Origin: Trichoplax adhaerens
Taxonomy: Eukaryota > Placozoa > Uniplacotomia > Trichoplacea > Trichoplacidae
DNA: 64,000 nt
Direction: 5' to 3'
Assembly: GCF_000150275.1 (NCBI RefSeq)
Contig: NW_002060948.1
Location: 3,610,512-3,674,511 of the forward strand
Under the pieces are notes generated by a model. It saw nothing but the letters and a program-made list of their open reading frames with translations, was not told where the DNA came from and ran no database searches. Both the position numbers and the translations under genes were made by a program. Below are positions 26,322 through 39,100 of the stretch, piece by piece (position 1 is the stretch's first letter; every line of letters starts with the position of its first letter).

Positions 26322-29300
26322 TCATTCTTTAATTTGCAATAGTGATGATTTCCAAGCAAAACAGTGACTGAAGCCACAGGATACTTGATTAATATCCTCA
26401 TCCATTAAAGTATCGACTTGAATTACGTCTGTTGAAGACTTGAGGGTTTTAACTCCTAGTTGTCCGGCGTCATTATTTCCCCAGGCATAAATTTCACCAT
26501 AAATAGTACATGCTAACCAGTGTAAACTACCAGCTGCAATCGCAATTACTCTTTTATCTTTAAGTACATCCACTATTTTAGGTCTTTCAACAGAGCCTAC
26601 GATGCCGTGTTGCGAGTGATAATGACTACCATGGCCCCTAATCGATAAATTATAATTATTCAATTTATACTCACAATATAAGTCTTAAGTTACTTTATTT
26701 GTAAGCCTACGGTATTCTATATAAAACTGAATATCGCACTTTATGTATATTTGATAATTAAAGTTTTACTCTTCGTAAATCATTAGTTATTTCTAATCAT
26801 TTATCCAAAATTGAGGGCAAATAAAATACAAAAAAGACGGTCACAATCATCAAGTATTGCATAAGTCCTTAGTAGATTATTCCACTTTCTCTAAATTACC
26901 ATGAATACAAAGAACCACTCGTAGTCAAAGCCAATGTGAACGCACTACCGCAGATAACTCTATGGACACTTTTATTTAGCAGTCCATCTATGACCCCTGG
27001 CAACGTGCAAGGCTTGGTACTATTAATAATTCTCCCTAATTTACCACCAGCGGGATCACCCCATGACCAAACTTTATCATCACTTGTAACGGCAACAGTC
27101 TATAATATACGTAAATCAACGCAAATCTACAGTCACACATACGTATACATAAAAATAGCTTTTACTGCAGTACATTGCTAATTGTTGTGTTTACGCTATG
27201 TCTTTGATTTGTAATGTTTTCATTAGAGGTTTTAAAGTTTTTTAATTTTACTTACATCGATCAGAATATCTATCATCAAGTAAATTGTTTTAACTATTTT
27301 GATCGATCTTGAACAATAAAAACAGTTTAACCGTGCTCTTATATTGCATCTTTGTTATGTTAGAACTAGATTAGCTATTATATACTCTGACTTAAAATTG
27401 ATTTAAAGTTACGACCCATTCCTGTAAGGTTCAACGGCAAAAATGTCACGCTATACATCAATTATAATTGTGTTATAATTTTGGAGTAATGTAATTGTCT
27501 CAACTACCATTCTGTAACAGAGCAATCATACAATTAAGTAAATTAATACGTATAAGCTTGTGTCACCGTAGTCCTTTTTAATATATAAGTTATTGTAAAT
27601 TAATTATGTTTGATCTTAAATAAGACAGAAAAATTGAAGGTAAAATTATAAAACTCACGTGATTTTGATTTGCAGAACCACAAGCGACGTCAATAACCAC
27701 TTTATCCGCTAGTGCTTCAACTAAAGTTGGTTCCAAGCAAGTTTTACTATTGCCATGACCTAAGCAACCCAATCCGCCATAACCCCATGTATACAATTTG
27801 CCCTGATTGGTTATAGCTGCTCGATGATCTCTACCACAACTAATATTAGTAAAAATTGCGTCTTTTACTGATGTAATCTGCTGTGCCGGTGTTCTATACG
27901 TAGAAAATTGTTTAAAAATTCGCAGTTATGATGCATTTTTAAAAAACAATTCGATAGAATAATAACTAATTAATATTAAGATCGATAAATTTATTTATTT
28001 TTCCATTATTAACTTACTCTCCCCATGAGTATAACTCTCCTTTTATTGTGATTCCTAATGCAAAATGACCATCAGGGTGAATATCAAGCTTAATTATTGT
28101 TAAATGTGATAACCCATTAATTAAGCGTGGCACGTGTAAGTTTTTACTATCATGTTCGTCTTCTTTAAGTTCCACTTGCCCAATTCCATAAACCTATAAA
28201 TTAGTAGTTTATTATAAATAAATTTATAATGATGGGTAGTTGAAGTAAGGTTAGGTTGATTTCAGTATAATGCGCTACCTTGCCTTCTTGTGATAAGATA
28301 TAAGTCTTATCATGGCCACCTTTAATCATAATTGGCCTAAGCTTGCTGATAGCCTTGCAGCGAGCTGGAGCTGGATATTCTATATTCTTTGACAATGGTA
28401 TACCTAATTCTCCAGAATGATTGTTACCCCAAGCAAATACATCAACCATAACATGGGCAAAGTCTGATCTATATTTGTTCGGATATTATAACTAGTTATT
28501 GTAATTGTAATATTTAGACTATTTTACTTATCATATGAGTATATGCGAAGTATTAAGCGATAGCATCAATCGGGTTATTCTTTCATACATCAATACTAAT
28601 TATCTCTTCCGTCGTGGTACGATTACTATATAATTAATATATTTAGGACTGATCTAATAGGCACATCTTTAATGGAGATAAATTGCATGATTGCGCGAGT
28701 AGCCATTTATTGTACTAATAAACATCTATGTTTATCAATAAAGTTGACCAATAAACCATTAGGAAACATTAAGAAGTGTGTAATCAGTTATAATTAGCGA
28801 AAGATTAAAGATAAAATTCTCGTTTATATTCATTTCTGATGATGTATAAGGGTATAATATGAACAAATAAGTTAATAATTAAAGATTATCGTCAAAAGTG
28901 AGGATAAATTCTTATTATATGCCTTTTTGCAACGTGCAAAAGGTATATTTTAAAAGTAAAATCACTTATTTTATCATTACAGTATACTGTTATCACTAGG
29001 AGATTAGACGAATTATTCTCATAGGTAAAGATAACGTGTCAATTATTGCGATGGAAAATGGTCATGATTATTCATCTTTTATAATTATAATTACTGCAAT
29101 GTTGAAGAAGTGTTCTACATGGGTGAAAAATATTAGTGTTCGATATATATATATTTAACAGTACAGTACCAGTTTGAATTGATAGTAAACAACTAGAAGA
29201 TATCTGATCAAATTTGATGACCCAAATTTATTGCCATCATTCATAAACCGTACAGTACTCATGATGAAAGCTGCAGAAAGTTTCCTCTTTGGTGTAAAAG

Positions 29301-30135
29301 GTAAGGGTAAACTATTATATTGATTAACTGGTTGGAATGGTAATGGATAGAAGAATTATATACAGTACAAATTACACAATACTCAGTCAGCCAGAAATAA
29401 TGTTTGTAGTTAATTCGCAAAGATTCGTAGAACAATAAAGAAATCAACCTTAAAAGTAAGAAAGGACTATGATATGATATGGCTTTATGTTTAAAGTACT
29501 GATTTTAATTACCGATTCCTATACGATTTTCTCCTATACCCTACGATAAAGAGCATCTTTTATATTTTCGAAATAGATAAAACTGATTGATAGTTATAAC
29601 TCGAGGAGTAATAATTTGTTTCGATAGGTTATGGTTGACATTGAGAGATTAACGAATAAAAGTAATTTCTATGGGCTGATAGATAATAATGCTGATAAGT
29701 TATTTTTAATAAATTGTATAATGCTTACTCTGTATCTTCTAAAATGATTCCATTATTTGGAGGACTAGCCGCAATAACTTGATTCTTTTCATTGATTTCA
29801 GTAACTTGATTCTCTTCATTAATTTCAATATCTTGGCACTTATTTTCAGCTTCTTTGCGTAATGTTTGACCCAATGAGACTAAAATTTCTGTATCGCTTA
29901 ATTCTAAAACTTTGCAAAATCTATAAAACTCTTCATTGCTTTTCTGTTGTAAAATTTGTAAAAATCTGATATTTCTACGTTTCAGATTTCTTTCACGCCT
30001 AATCTGTCGCTGATCTATACCTTGCAAGACTTTCTCATTGAGCAGCTTATCTAATAAAGAGGTAATGGATAAATTTTTAATTAAACTTTCATAACTGTCT
30101 TCGATAGCTTCTCTTTCGTGATTGCCAATTGTCAT
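26322..30135 (-). CDS. CARD-like domain plus RCC1 repeat protein (copy B)
   Basis: Minus-strand model, exons in transcript order 30135-29729, 28468-28279, 28193-28018, 27893-27659, 27099-26900, 26637-26322. All introns are GT-AG with phases 2,0,2,0,2, giving 507 residues. Residues 1-95 are CARD-like (helices around SLLDKLLNEKVLQGIDQRQI and FYRFCKVLELSD). An acidic, Asn/Glu-rich linker with a short EINE-NQV repeat follows; copy A has a basic linker at the same place. RCC1 blades are marked by VFAWGNN, a degenerate VYGIGQ, LYSWGE, LYTWGYG, VWSWGD, LYSWGHG and IYAWGNN, and the last strand is FAWK. Exon number, phases and near-equal exon sizes show that it duplicated from the same ancestor as copy A. 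Function is probably CARD-mediated assembly with a propeller sensing or binding module, by inference only. Confidence 0.88.
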
Positions 30136-30502
30136 GATTCATGTCTTGATGTGTCGGACGGAAAGTTTTGAAAAATATTTAGTTGAATGAAATAAATAAA
30201 TGACTTTGGTTGCGATCGGAAGCCGAGAACGTTTGCATGTAACACTATGAGACCAAAAGCTCCATGCGGTGTGAAAGACTTTCAAAAAATTGCTAGTATT
30301 TCAAATATTGAATCTATTTTTCTGAGTAAGGTGATTCTTTATGTTCTCTAATCTAGGATTACTATAAAAATTAGTTTGAGTGGGTGTACCAAACGATCGT
30401 CGGAGAAAATGCTAATGATGCCGTTCCAATAGACTTTAATTAGACTTATCCAGAATAAAATAATAGCTAGTATGAATCAGTTAACATGATTAATTGGCAT
30501 TA

Positions 30503-30661
30503 ATGCAAACACTGAAAGTCCAGAATAGCAATCTTGATGGATATAGAATGACTGGTGCAGTCGCTGAATCCGAACTAATGCGCCATGTAGGCGTAACCTA
30601 TGAAATATCTGGTAAATATTTCATTAGCTATCATCGTAATTCAATAGCACGATTAAACTAA
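30503..30661 (+). CDS. Short ORF, 52 aa, unknown
   Basis: The reading frame begins MQTLKVQNSNLDGYRMTG and has a balanced amino-acid composition unlike the surrounding AT-driven frames. A possible splice donor (ATCTG|GTAAAT) at the codon before 30611 could make it a first exon, but no matching downstream exon was found. No domain is recognised. It may be chance. Confidence 0.2.
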   Translation: MQTLKVQNSNLDGYRMTGAVAESELMRHVGVTYEISGKYFISYHRNSIARLN

Positions 30662-32762
30662 TATTAATTAGGGTATTGTTCAGGAAATAATTATTATTAA
30701 GTCCGACATTAAATTAACATGACATAGTTGATATGTGGAGACAGTTTTAGATATTTCAACATAACATCGGGACATATAGTATAATTAAGTTTCAGAAGAT
30801 TGAAAGAAAATAGACGAGCTTTAAAATCAGATTATTCATTTTTTTAGACTATAGACCAAATGATGATTGATAACGGTGATATATTTGATAGTGTGTAAAA
30901 TTTGGAAGAGTGTACTATAACGAGTCTGCTGCCGTGTATAGATTATAGACATCGAGACAAGTTATCTATCATAATGATCAGTATTCATAATATTAGGATA
31001 ATAATATGAAGATGTGTCCATATTACATAAATTCGATTTATTTTAACTGTATATGGGTAAGTTCATAGGTACTTTTTATCTTCATCTTATTTTAATGTAG
31101 AAATCATATTCCTACAGTAAGGAAAGCCACTATGCTTCTATCATGAGTTGAATAGTAAACATCTGGAAAAAAAGGAATGAACGGGAAGTGACGATTAGAA
31201 TAGTTCGAGCGTGAGAAGAGTAACAACAGACTACGTTATTTCCATTATTTACAATAAATAACAGTCAATAAGAGAACGGCTTAATGCATTGATTATAATT
31301 ATTATTAGAGCTAAATCGAGTAGAAAAATGTTGGATGGCTATAAACGATATAGTAGGTTACTGCGCTCAATATCAGTCATTTTATTCGAATTATTGCACT
31401 TGGGTTCATAAGCCTTCATAGTTTTAAATAGAGAAGTACTGTACATTTTTCAACGTTATCATCATAATTGTTATTTGAATTGCTGATTATATTTACTTAT
31501 AAACTCAAGTTATATCATTACGGCAAAATTTTCGCCCTATTAAATAATTGTCACGGTACGAACTACCGTAAAGAAATAGCTATCTGAATTAGGTGAATAT
31601 AATATAGTGATAATATATTACAACTAGTTACTTACAATAGGAATTACTCTAATTATAAATGTGTTACAGTAAATTTAATGTTGTGCTGTAACGTGCACTG
31701 AAATGATCTGTGAATGGACATGTTGTAGTCCGACTGTGAAAAATTAGTTAGTAGATGTTCTCACCTAAGTATTTTTATAAGATGACTCATGAATGTTAGC
31801 TGCTGTAGATGGGTATATAAGCCCGTCAGATAGTTGAATAAAAGTAGTTCTCAATTGTCTAGTTGAGTTTAACGTAGAATCAAAGGCGTCTAAATTCTTG
31901 TGAGGTAGTTAAGGGATACAGAATCCCGGAGATTATAGTAATTGAGAGATTTATTTTACGTTATCCTTGTCACGAAGCTGGTTTGTGACAATAATCGTAA
32001 TGGACAATCAATTTAATGGTATTATCCAGAAAGAACGAGGTTCCGACTGAATTTTATTGCTTTATTTGAATATTATATCATTCATGATAAGAATGAAGAA
32101 TTTGATCCATACTTTCATGTTATCTAAATAGTCCTACTGCTTGCTGATGCAAATGTGCAGAGTCAATAAGTGAGGCTACTACTCTAGTCCTCTACCGTGT
32201 TGAAATCATAACAAGATTTCCATTCTTCAAAATTTATAACGGGAACATAGCACTAAATGAAATTCTTTGGAACCATTACACGAGCCCGTATATTAATTAT
32301 AAGGTTATATTTGTTAGTAGGAATTTCGAATAAGCAAATATCTTTTATTTGTTTAGTTACCATTTGAAATCATGATGTATGAACTGTGATATATTATTTC
32401 AGTCAGCGAAATGACAGGACGTTAAGCTAGCTATTTATTCATTTCTTCGAATAATCTTTCCGACACAAGAATTTGTGCAATGAGGAGTGCAAGAAGGCTA
32501 ACGAAGATGATATCATGTACTAATCCATCAGACTGTTGTTATTTTTTGCAAATGAAGCATTGGCGATTATGTCAACACGTTACTTTATTAACTCAATTTG
32601 ACAGTAGTACTTGGTGTATGTATTATGGTTAAAACTTGAATTTGGCCAATGCTAGGGTTGACTCAATGACCATATTGAGGGTTCAATAGTCCCCATAACA
32701 TTGGCCTTACTACGCTAAAGCACAGTACCGTATGAATATCATTAAATATAGTAGTAAAATAG

Positions 32763-32996
32763 GACGCAATCGCGAATTTTTCCAAACTGTATGGAAGCAC
32801 CATCAAGTCTCCATTCTCTTTTGGTGATCAACAAGCAAAATATCAACATGCTCCAAATTTTACCCTGTCAGATCAAAATTTTTTGCTGACATGGCAAGAT
32901 GATGAACCAGGTGTCAAAAGCGGAAGTTGGATAAAGCAATCTCCGAGTAGCTCGCTAAATAAAATGCGTATGAAAAGTAGTATTGTAGAAGCATAG
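32763..32996 (+). pseudogene. Possible coding remnant or orphan exon
   Basis: A 77-codon open frame follows directly after 'AAAATAG' and could be an exon after an AG acceptor. It reads ...SPFSFGDQQAKYQHAPNF... and later FLLTWQDDEPGVKSGSW, and closes with TAG. Its composition (Q, D, W, P, G) is more protein-like than neighbouring frames. There is no ATG near its start and no family match that I recognise. It could be the tail of a degraded gene or element. Confidence 0.25.
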
Positions 32997-33077
32997 TTGT
33001 GAATATACTGTACTGTAGTAGTGCCCGGCTATTACCGGGATATACTGTATACAGTATAATGTCTGTTAATTATTAAC

Positions 33078-33129
33078 AAATGGGCACATTATCGTAAACC
33101 GTCAGCAAAGCGACGCGAGTTTGTACTAG
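33078..33129 (+). repeat. 52-bp inverted-repeat partner, left copy
   Basis: It matches the reverse complement of 40889-40940 over all 52 bases with 4 substitutions and no gaps; core 'gcacattatcgtaaaccgtc'. The two copies flank the RNase III-ankyrin gene in opposite orientation, 7.8 kb apart. The surrounding bases do not extend the match. Confidence 0.85.
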
Positions 33130-33618
33130 TCTATACTAATTTGTCCAAAATGGTTTAGGGCTACTGTACATTCTATGATTCTACTATCAACAAGTCCTAA
33201 GTAGAGTGTACTTGATCTTGGAGAGGAAGGGTACAATATATAAATTAGTACTGGACTGCAGACCAACTGCAGGGTTTTAGCCAACGATTGCAAGTAAAAG
33301 TCAGCCATCACCTTTTGAAATACTGATCCAACGCCATTTTTAGAAATGACCCCAAAATGAAGTTGGATCAGTCATTTCAAAGAGGACTGGACTACTTTTA
33401 GTCACTAGAACTTTAATATCAAGAGACCGCCACAAATGGTCACTCAAGCTTGAATAGTAGTCTACAACCAATGCAAGTATGGATTGGATCGTCTACATAT
33501 CGAATTCTAATGTAGTTGTCCATCGCTGGCTGTAATCCGTTCCATTTCGATTTTGGATCGGTGTCTTTTTGAGCAGTGACGATCTTGTAGGCAGACCATA
33601 CAGTACACTACAGTATGC

Positions 33619-33765
33619 TGTGGAGAAAGAGTCTCTCTGTCCAGCTTGTCTGAGGTCATTGTAAAATGTACAGTACTGTACCGACTGTACTGTGGAGAAA
33701 GAGTCTGTCTCTCTGTCTAGCTTGTCTGAGGTCATTGTAAAATGTAGAGTACTGTACTGTACAGT
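33619..33765. repeat. 72-bp tandem duplication
   Basis: The string 'tgtggagaaagagtct' and the following 'agcttgtctgaggtcattg' plus 'taaaatgta' occur twice, 72 bases apart. The right copy carries an extra 'gtct'. Flanks are CTGTA/TACAG-rich. Confidence 0.8.
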
Positions 33766-36136
33766 ACATAGTTCCGTTAAGAATACTGTAGAGTGTACTG
33801 TAGAGTGGAGACTCTCCGTGGTCCCAGTGTCGTGGTAGACCGTCCCGGACCAGACCGTCCCGGACTAGATCATGAGGATCGCTAGTGGTAAGGACAAGGG
33901 GAAAAAGAATAATAAAGGGAAAAAAGAAGAAGAATAATAGAGAAAATTAGAGTGCTATTCAACAGTTCATTGTAGTGGACGACCTTGCGTACGTAGGCAT
34001 TTTGAACGCCCTTCTTTGGTGTTTACATTTTTGATCACCTTGCAAATTGGATAGCAATGATGGATTCTTGAAAGATTCAACACGCATGATTGCAAGCGAT
34101 TATTGATGTACAGGGAAAGACTAAAGGAGAGCACGTATTATCCAAGTGGCAAGATTACTGACTGAATTGGTGTGGATAATTGATGATTTTCCTACTGGAT
34201 GGCAAGCCATCGAACTTGATCTTGTTACCATTGTTGCAAAGCTTTCGGTTTATGGCAAGAGACTATACAGTAAGGTACAGTACGATCATCTTGCATGTTG
34301 GAAAAAGAAAATTTCTAAATGATCATGTCCAATGGATGTAACATAAGTCAGTCGTATGTCTACAACGTAGTATTGAATCGTCTAGTTCACCTTGTTGATG
34401 CCATTTCTACATTTCTTGTCTGGAAATGGGTGTACATGGTCTTGGATGTCTTACTTGCTGATTGATCGTTGATTATGGGTGAAGGGTAGTTTGAACAGGA
34501 GAGTTTTTTGGGACGAAAACCAACTGCAAATGACAATGTTGTTGTTTTGATCAGGCGCTGAGATCAAGATTGTAAATTCATACCGCCTTTTTCACGACTA
34601 ATTTTATCATACAGTAAATGATAATACGGTAGATAGTTTCTTCATCCACTACTTCCTGGATTTTTCCACGCCTGGAAAAATTCATACTGATGTAGTCGAT
34701 ACGACTGAATAGAGTCGTTCACACGCAATCAATAGTGAACTCACAACATGAAATTTTACCACCCATTGGATACTAGCGTTGCGTACAATCATGTCAATTT
34801 ATGATATCGGTAGCGGGATGGATAAATGTATTGCTTGTCTATCTAGCTATTAACCAGTCCACGAAGAATCCGAATAGACGTAGGCAATTGTTATGAGGTA
34901 CACGCATTGATTGCGTTTACTATCTGTATACGACGAATACATATCCGCGCGGCACTGTAAAAAAGATCGTATGGCGATGGAAAATGAATTAATTAATGAA
35001 CCGCATCATGGTGTATAATATAGACAGTACGGATATAATTGTACTCTACAGTGTACAATATACACTATTAATTCATTAATTATAGAATAAACTAGTAGAA
35101 TATATATGCACTTTTCAAAATTGATATCACCCATCGCAGTTGAAGAGTAATGGAAGAGATCATGCCGTTGCAATTTCATTTTCTTGCCTACTACTGAAGA
35201 GAAGTGAAGCCTTTTCATACATTCTCCCTGCTATTTTCATGGACTCGTATAAGTTTTGAACTACACAAGTAGAGCATTCCTACGATATACCACGAGGCTG
35301 TTAGGAATTTCCTATGTTAAAGATTTACTACTAAGTTATTGGTAGTCCATACTGTGTTTGAACATTTGCCTACTTCTGCGCTCAGGCTGCTAATGAGAGA
35401 CCATTGAATACTTGTTTTACTTCACATTCAAACTGCAGTAACATTTTTGCTGACATTGATAGATGTTCAATATTTTGACTTATCAACCAACTAGCCCTTA
35501 CTAGTTACAACTTTATTTGTATCCTATGGATATGGTATCGGTATAGCATCGTCCAATAGTTCTACAACTTCTACCCGTATCACTACTGCAGATCTTGATT
35601 TTTCGAATATACAGTAAATTGAAATACAGTACATCCATATCCAAGAATTGCTATATATGCGTAGTATATGTGCGTATACTCCAAGCCTATCGAGTATATT
35701 TTCGCAAAGCCTTTTCTGATAATACTGTCACAACTTATTAACAGAGTAAAAGTATTTGATATACTATGCTACCTACGATCAACTACTGTACAACAACTTC
35801 ACAGTATTGTCATACCGAGTATATATATACAGTATCTAACAGTAACGTGTTTATATCAACCTCCAGATATATTGATGTACGTTAAAATGTGCCATAGCAT
35901 ATTGATGATTGATTACCTGAGTGTATTATAAGAAATTGAAATGGACAAATTGCCTTACTTAAATTAATAAATTTATGTATTGTATTTTTATGACTACAGC
36001 TCTGTGGAAGCTTATGCTCCTGTAAATCAACTACGACGATATTTGAATCGCGATATTGGATCACGTTGAAAGGTTATTTCTACGTGATGTATATTTTTGT
36101 CCCTGCAATTCTACATACACGGTCAAGTTTGGGATA

Positions 36137-39100
36137 ATGCAATCTCGTAGTCAATCTGATAGTGCTAACGGAACAAATGCCAAGTTAGCTCACAAGGCCA
36201 ATGTAACTGCTGCTTATGAAATCCAAAAAAATTTGAAATATGATTTCAAAGATTCGTCGTTGCTTCTTACTGCGCTTGGTAAAGACAACAAATTGGATAC
36301 ATCTATAGGATTGCCAGGTCGTTATGGAAATCAACAAATACTAGAGATGATCGGTGATGCCTGGTTGCGCTTTGTGGTTTTATATAAGCTATACGAAATG
36401 AAAGAACATACCGATGGATCTGCTAAATCGTTTAATGACGCTACTAAATGGTTGGTCTCTAATGATACTGTCTTACCGGAAATAGGTAAAAGATTAGGTT
36501 TAGAAAAATGTATTCGAAATATTACCGATAAAAAAAAATATTTGGCTAATTACACGGAAGCAATCCTCGGCGCTGCTGTTATTGACGATCGTAATTTACA
36601 TCGATCCTTTCAAGTTGTCGACCGACTCTGGTCCCCATACATCAACACTTATAAGAACAACGATAATAATTGCGATGCAAGACCGCTCTTTGTTAGCCAA
36701 GAAATAACGAATCAAAATCAAGCTAATGATGAAAAAACTCATGGTAATGATTTTCATTTACCTGAGCTCATTCCAAATGCCGACTACAATCAAACTGATC
36801 ACGATTCACAATCAAGCAAGGAGAGCTTTGCAATAGGTAACGATGATAAAAAATGTCCATATACAGCCATGGTTAATCCCGACAACGTTACGGCTACAGT
36901 TAAACCGTCAACGGAAGCACATCATTCAAATGAAAGTAATCAATTTGATACGGCTGAGTCTAATACCGTTATAAAAGTCAAGAAAGTTGCAATTAATACG
37001 ACAGTTGATAGCCACGTTGACGGCCTATCTGTAGCTCAAAGCAAGTTAATTGTGCAGAAGGCATTTAGTAGTTTTTGCAATAGTTTGAGTGTATTCCAAA
37101 AGATGGTTTCACAACTCCCAGATATTAATTGTCGACACGGGAGTGCTGGCGATACAATATTAATGAAAATTGTTACGGCAAGTAAATTAAATAATTCTAA
37201 AAAACTGGAGAGGATACAATTTTTACTCGATCATGGTGCATCGTGGAACGTGAAAAATAACGAGGGTTTAGACGCTCTCAGTATCTGTCAGAGCAAAAAT
37301 CCTGATCTTATTCTGCAGTTAAAGCGAAAGGGATTGATTAGTAATGATGGACAAATAAATGATGCAGATAAGCTTAATGATAAAGAGCAAGATAACAAGA
37401 TTATGCTCAATCGGCATATAGTTGATCCTGATGCTATTAAACATAGCAATCATGTCGCATCTAATGTAACAGTTAATAGCCACACTGAAGGAAAATCGAC
37501 ACCTCAAAGCGATTTAATGGAGCATAAAGCATTTAGCAGTTATTGTAGTAATTTTAATATGTTTAAAAATATTATCACGCAAGTCTCAAATGTTAATTAT
37601 CGACATGGTAAAGCTGGCGAAACTATATTGATGAAAATTATTACTACAAAAAATCTAGATAATTCTGATAAACTGCAGAGGATACAGCTTTTACGCAATT
37701 GTGGTGCGTCGTGGAAATTGAAAAATTTTGAGGGATTAGACGCCCTCAGCATCTGTCAGAGAAAAAATCCTGATCTTATGTCGCTTTTAAAACTAAAAGG
37801 ATTGATTGGTAATAACGTTCAAGAAGCTCCCACTGAAATCAATAAAAAAGAGGATGGTGTTGTCTCGCCAACCTTCAATCGAAATCAAAAAAATAAAATA
37901 TGTGAATTATCGGTGGTCAAAAATGACGATCGGGCTATCGATAAAGAGCAGGAAAACATCAATAATCTGTTTTCTAATCATTGCAATAGCTTCTCAAATC
38001 TCAAGATGGCAGTTAATCAGGTTAAAGATATTAATTGTAAAAAGAATGACGATGGAGGAGATAACATTTTGATGACTATCCTGAAATGCACAAGGCTTGC
38101 TGATGAGAAAAAGATAGAAAGGATCAGATTTCTTCTATCTCGTGGTGCTTCCTGGAAAGCTACAAATAATTCTTCCGTGAATGCAGTGAATGTTGGTTTA
38201 AAATATTGTCCACAGTTAATGAATACGTTAATAGAGCAAGGACGAGTAGATCAACATGCGTTAAAGAAATGTAGCCGGCTATTACCTACAAGCTACTCAA
38301 ATCAAAACACTGTTAAAGATACTAAATTGCCTAAAACTGCAATTGTAAATGATCATATTCAACTAGTCGATCATGCTATTAACGACAACAATAAAGCCCT
38401 ATTTCCAGAACTTTATCAAGATATTGATCAATTTAAAACTGCAGTCTTAAAATTACCAGATTTGAATTCCACTTGGATTTCAGGTAATACTATATTAATG
38501 ACAATATTACAAAGTCCCTTTTTAGATAGTCAAGAGAAAATAGAGAAGATAGAAATTCTTGTACAATTGGGAGCTTCTTGGTATGCCACTAATGAGCATG
38601 GCAAGAATGCTATCGATGTAGGTTTAAAAGCATGCCCAAAGATATTGGCTAAACTTATCAGAGCGGATTCTGTAAAACAAGATAATATCTTTCAATCGAA
38701 AGTTAAAGAAAGGGCAGAACTACTAACACGTACGGGAAAATTTCAAACAGAAAATGCTTTTGATATTAGTCAAAAGGACAATGTTGTAGAATTATCCTGT
38801 CGCAAAGATAATACAAACCGAAAACTGTTTACACATTATTGTAAAGGAATGGACCGGTTTAAGGAAATTATAAAGGAATCTAGTAACTTAAATTGTAGAA
38901 ATGATGGTAAAGTAGGTAACACTGTTCTTATACTAATACTGCTAAATGAAACGATGGACGACGGTGTGAAAGTGGACAGGATAAAATTACTTGTTTCATC
39001 CGGCGCGTCATGGTATACTGCCAATAATTGTGGAATGAATGCAATTGATATTGGTTTGCAATCGTGTCCCAAGTTTCTGGCCGACTTAATCGAACAAGGT

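Larger units (their letters stand above)
30136..36136. other. Repeat-rich, mostly non-coding stretch
   Basis: About 6 kb between the minus-strand CARD-RCC1 start and the RNase III-ankyrin gene. It includes the promoter sides of both neighbours, a short ORF at 30503, a possible coding remnant at 32763-32996, one arm of a 52-bp inverted repeat (33078-33129), a 72-bp tandem duplication near 33.6 kb, and many palindromic TACTGTA/TACAGTA strings. No complete gene is supported. Confidence 0.55.

Noticed and set aside
36056-36136. Longer N-terminus for the RNase III-ankyrin gene from a TTG at 36056
   Set aside because: No ATG in that segment; the first ATG at 36137 leads directly into the conserved domain.
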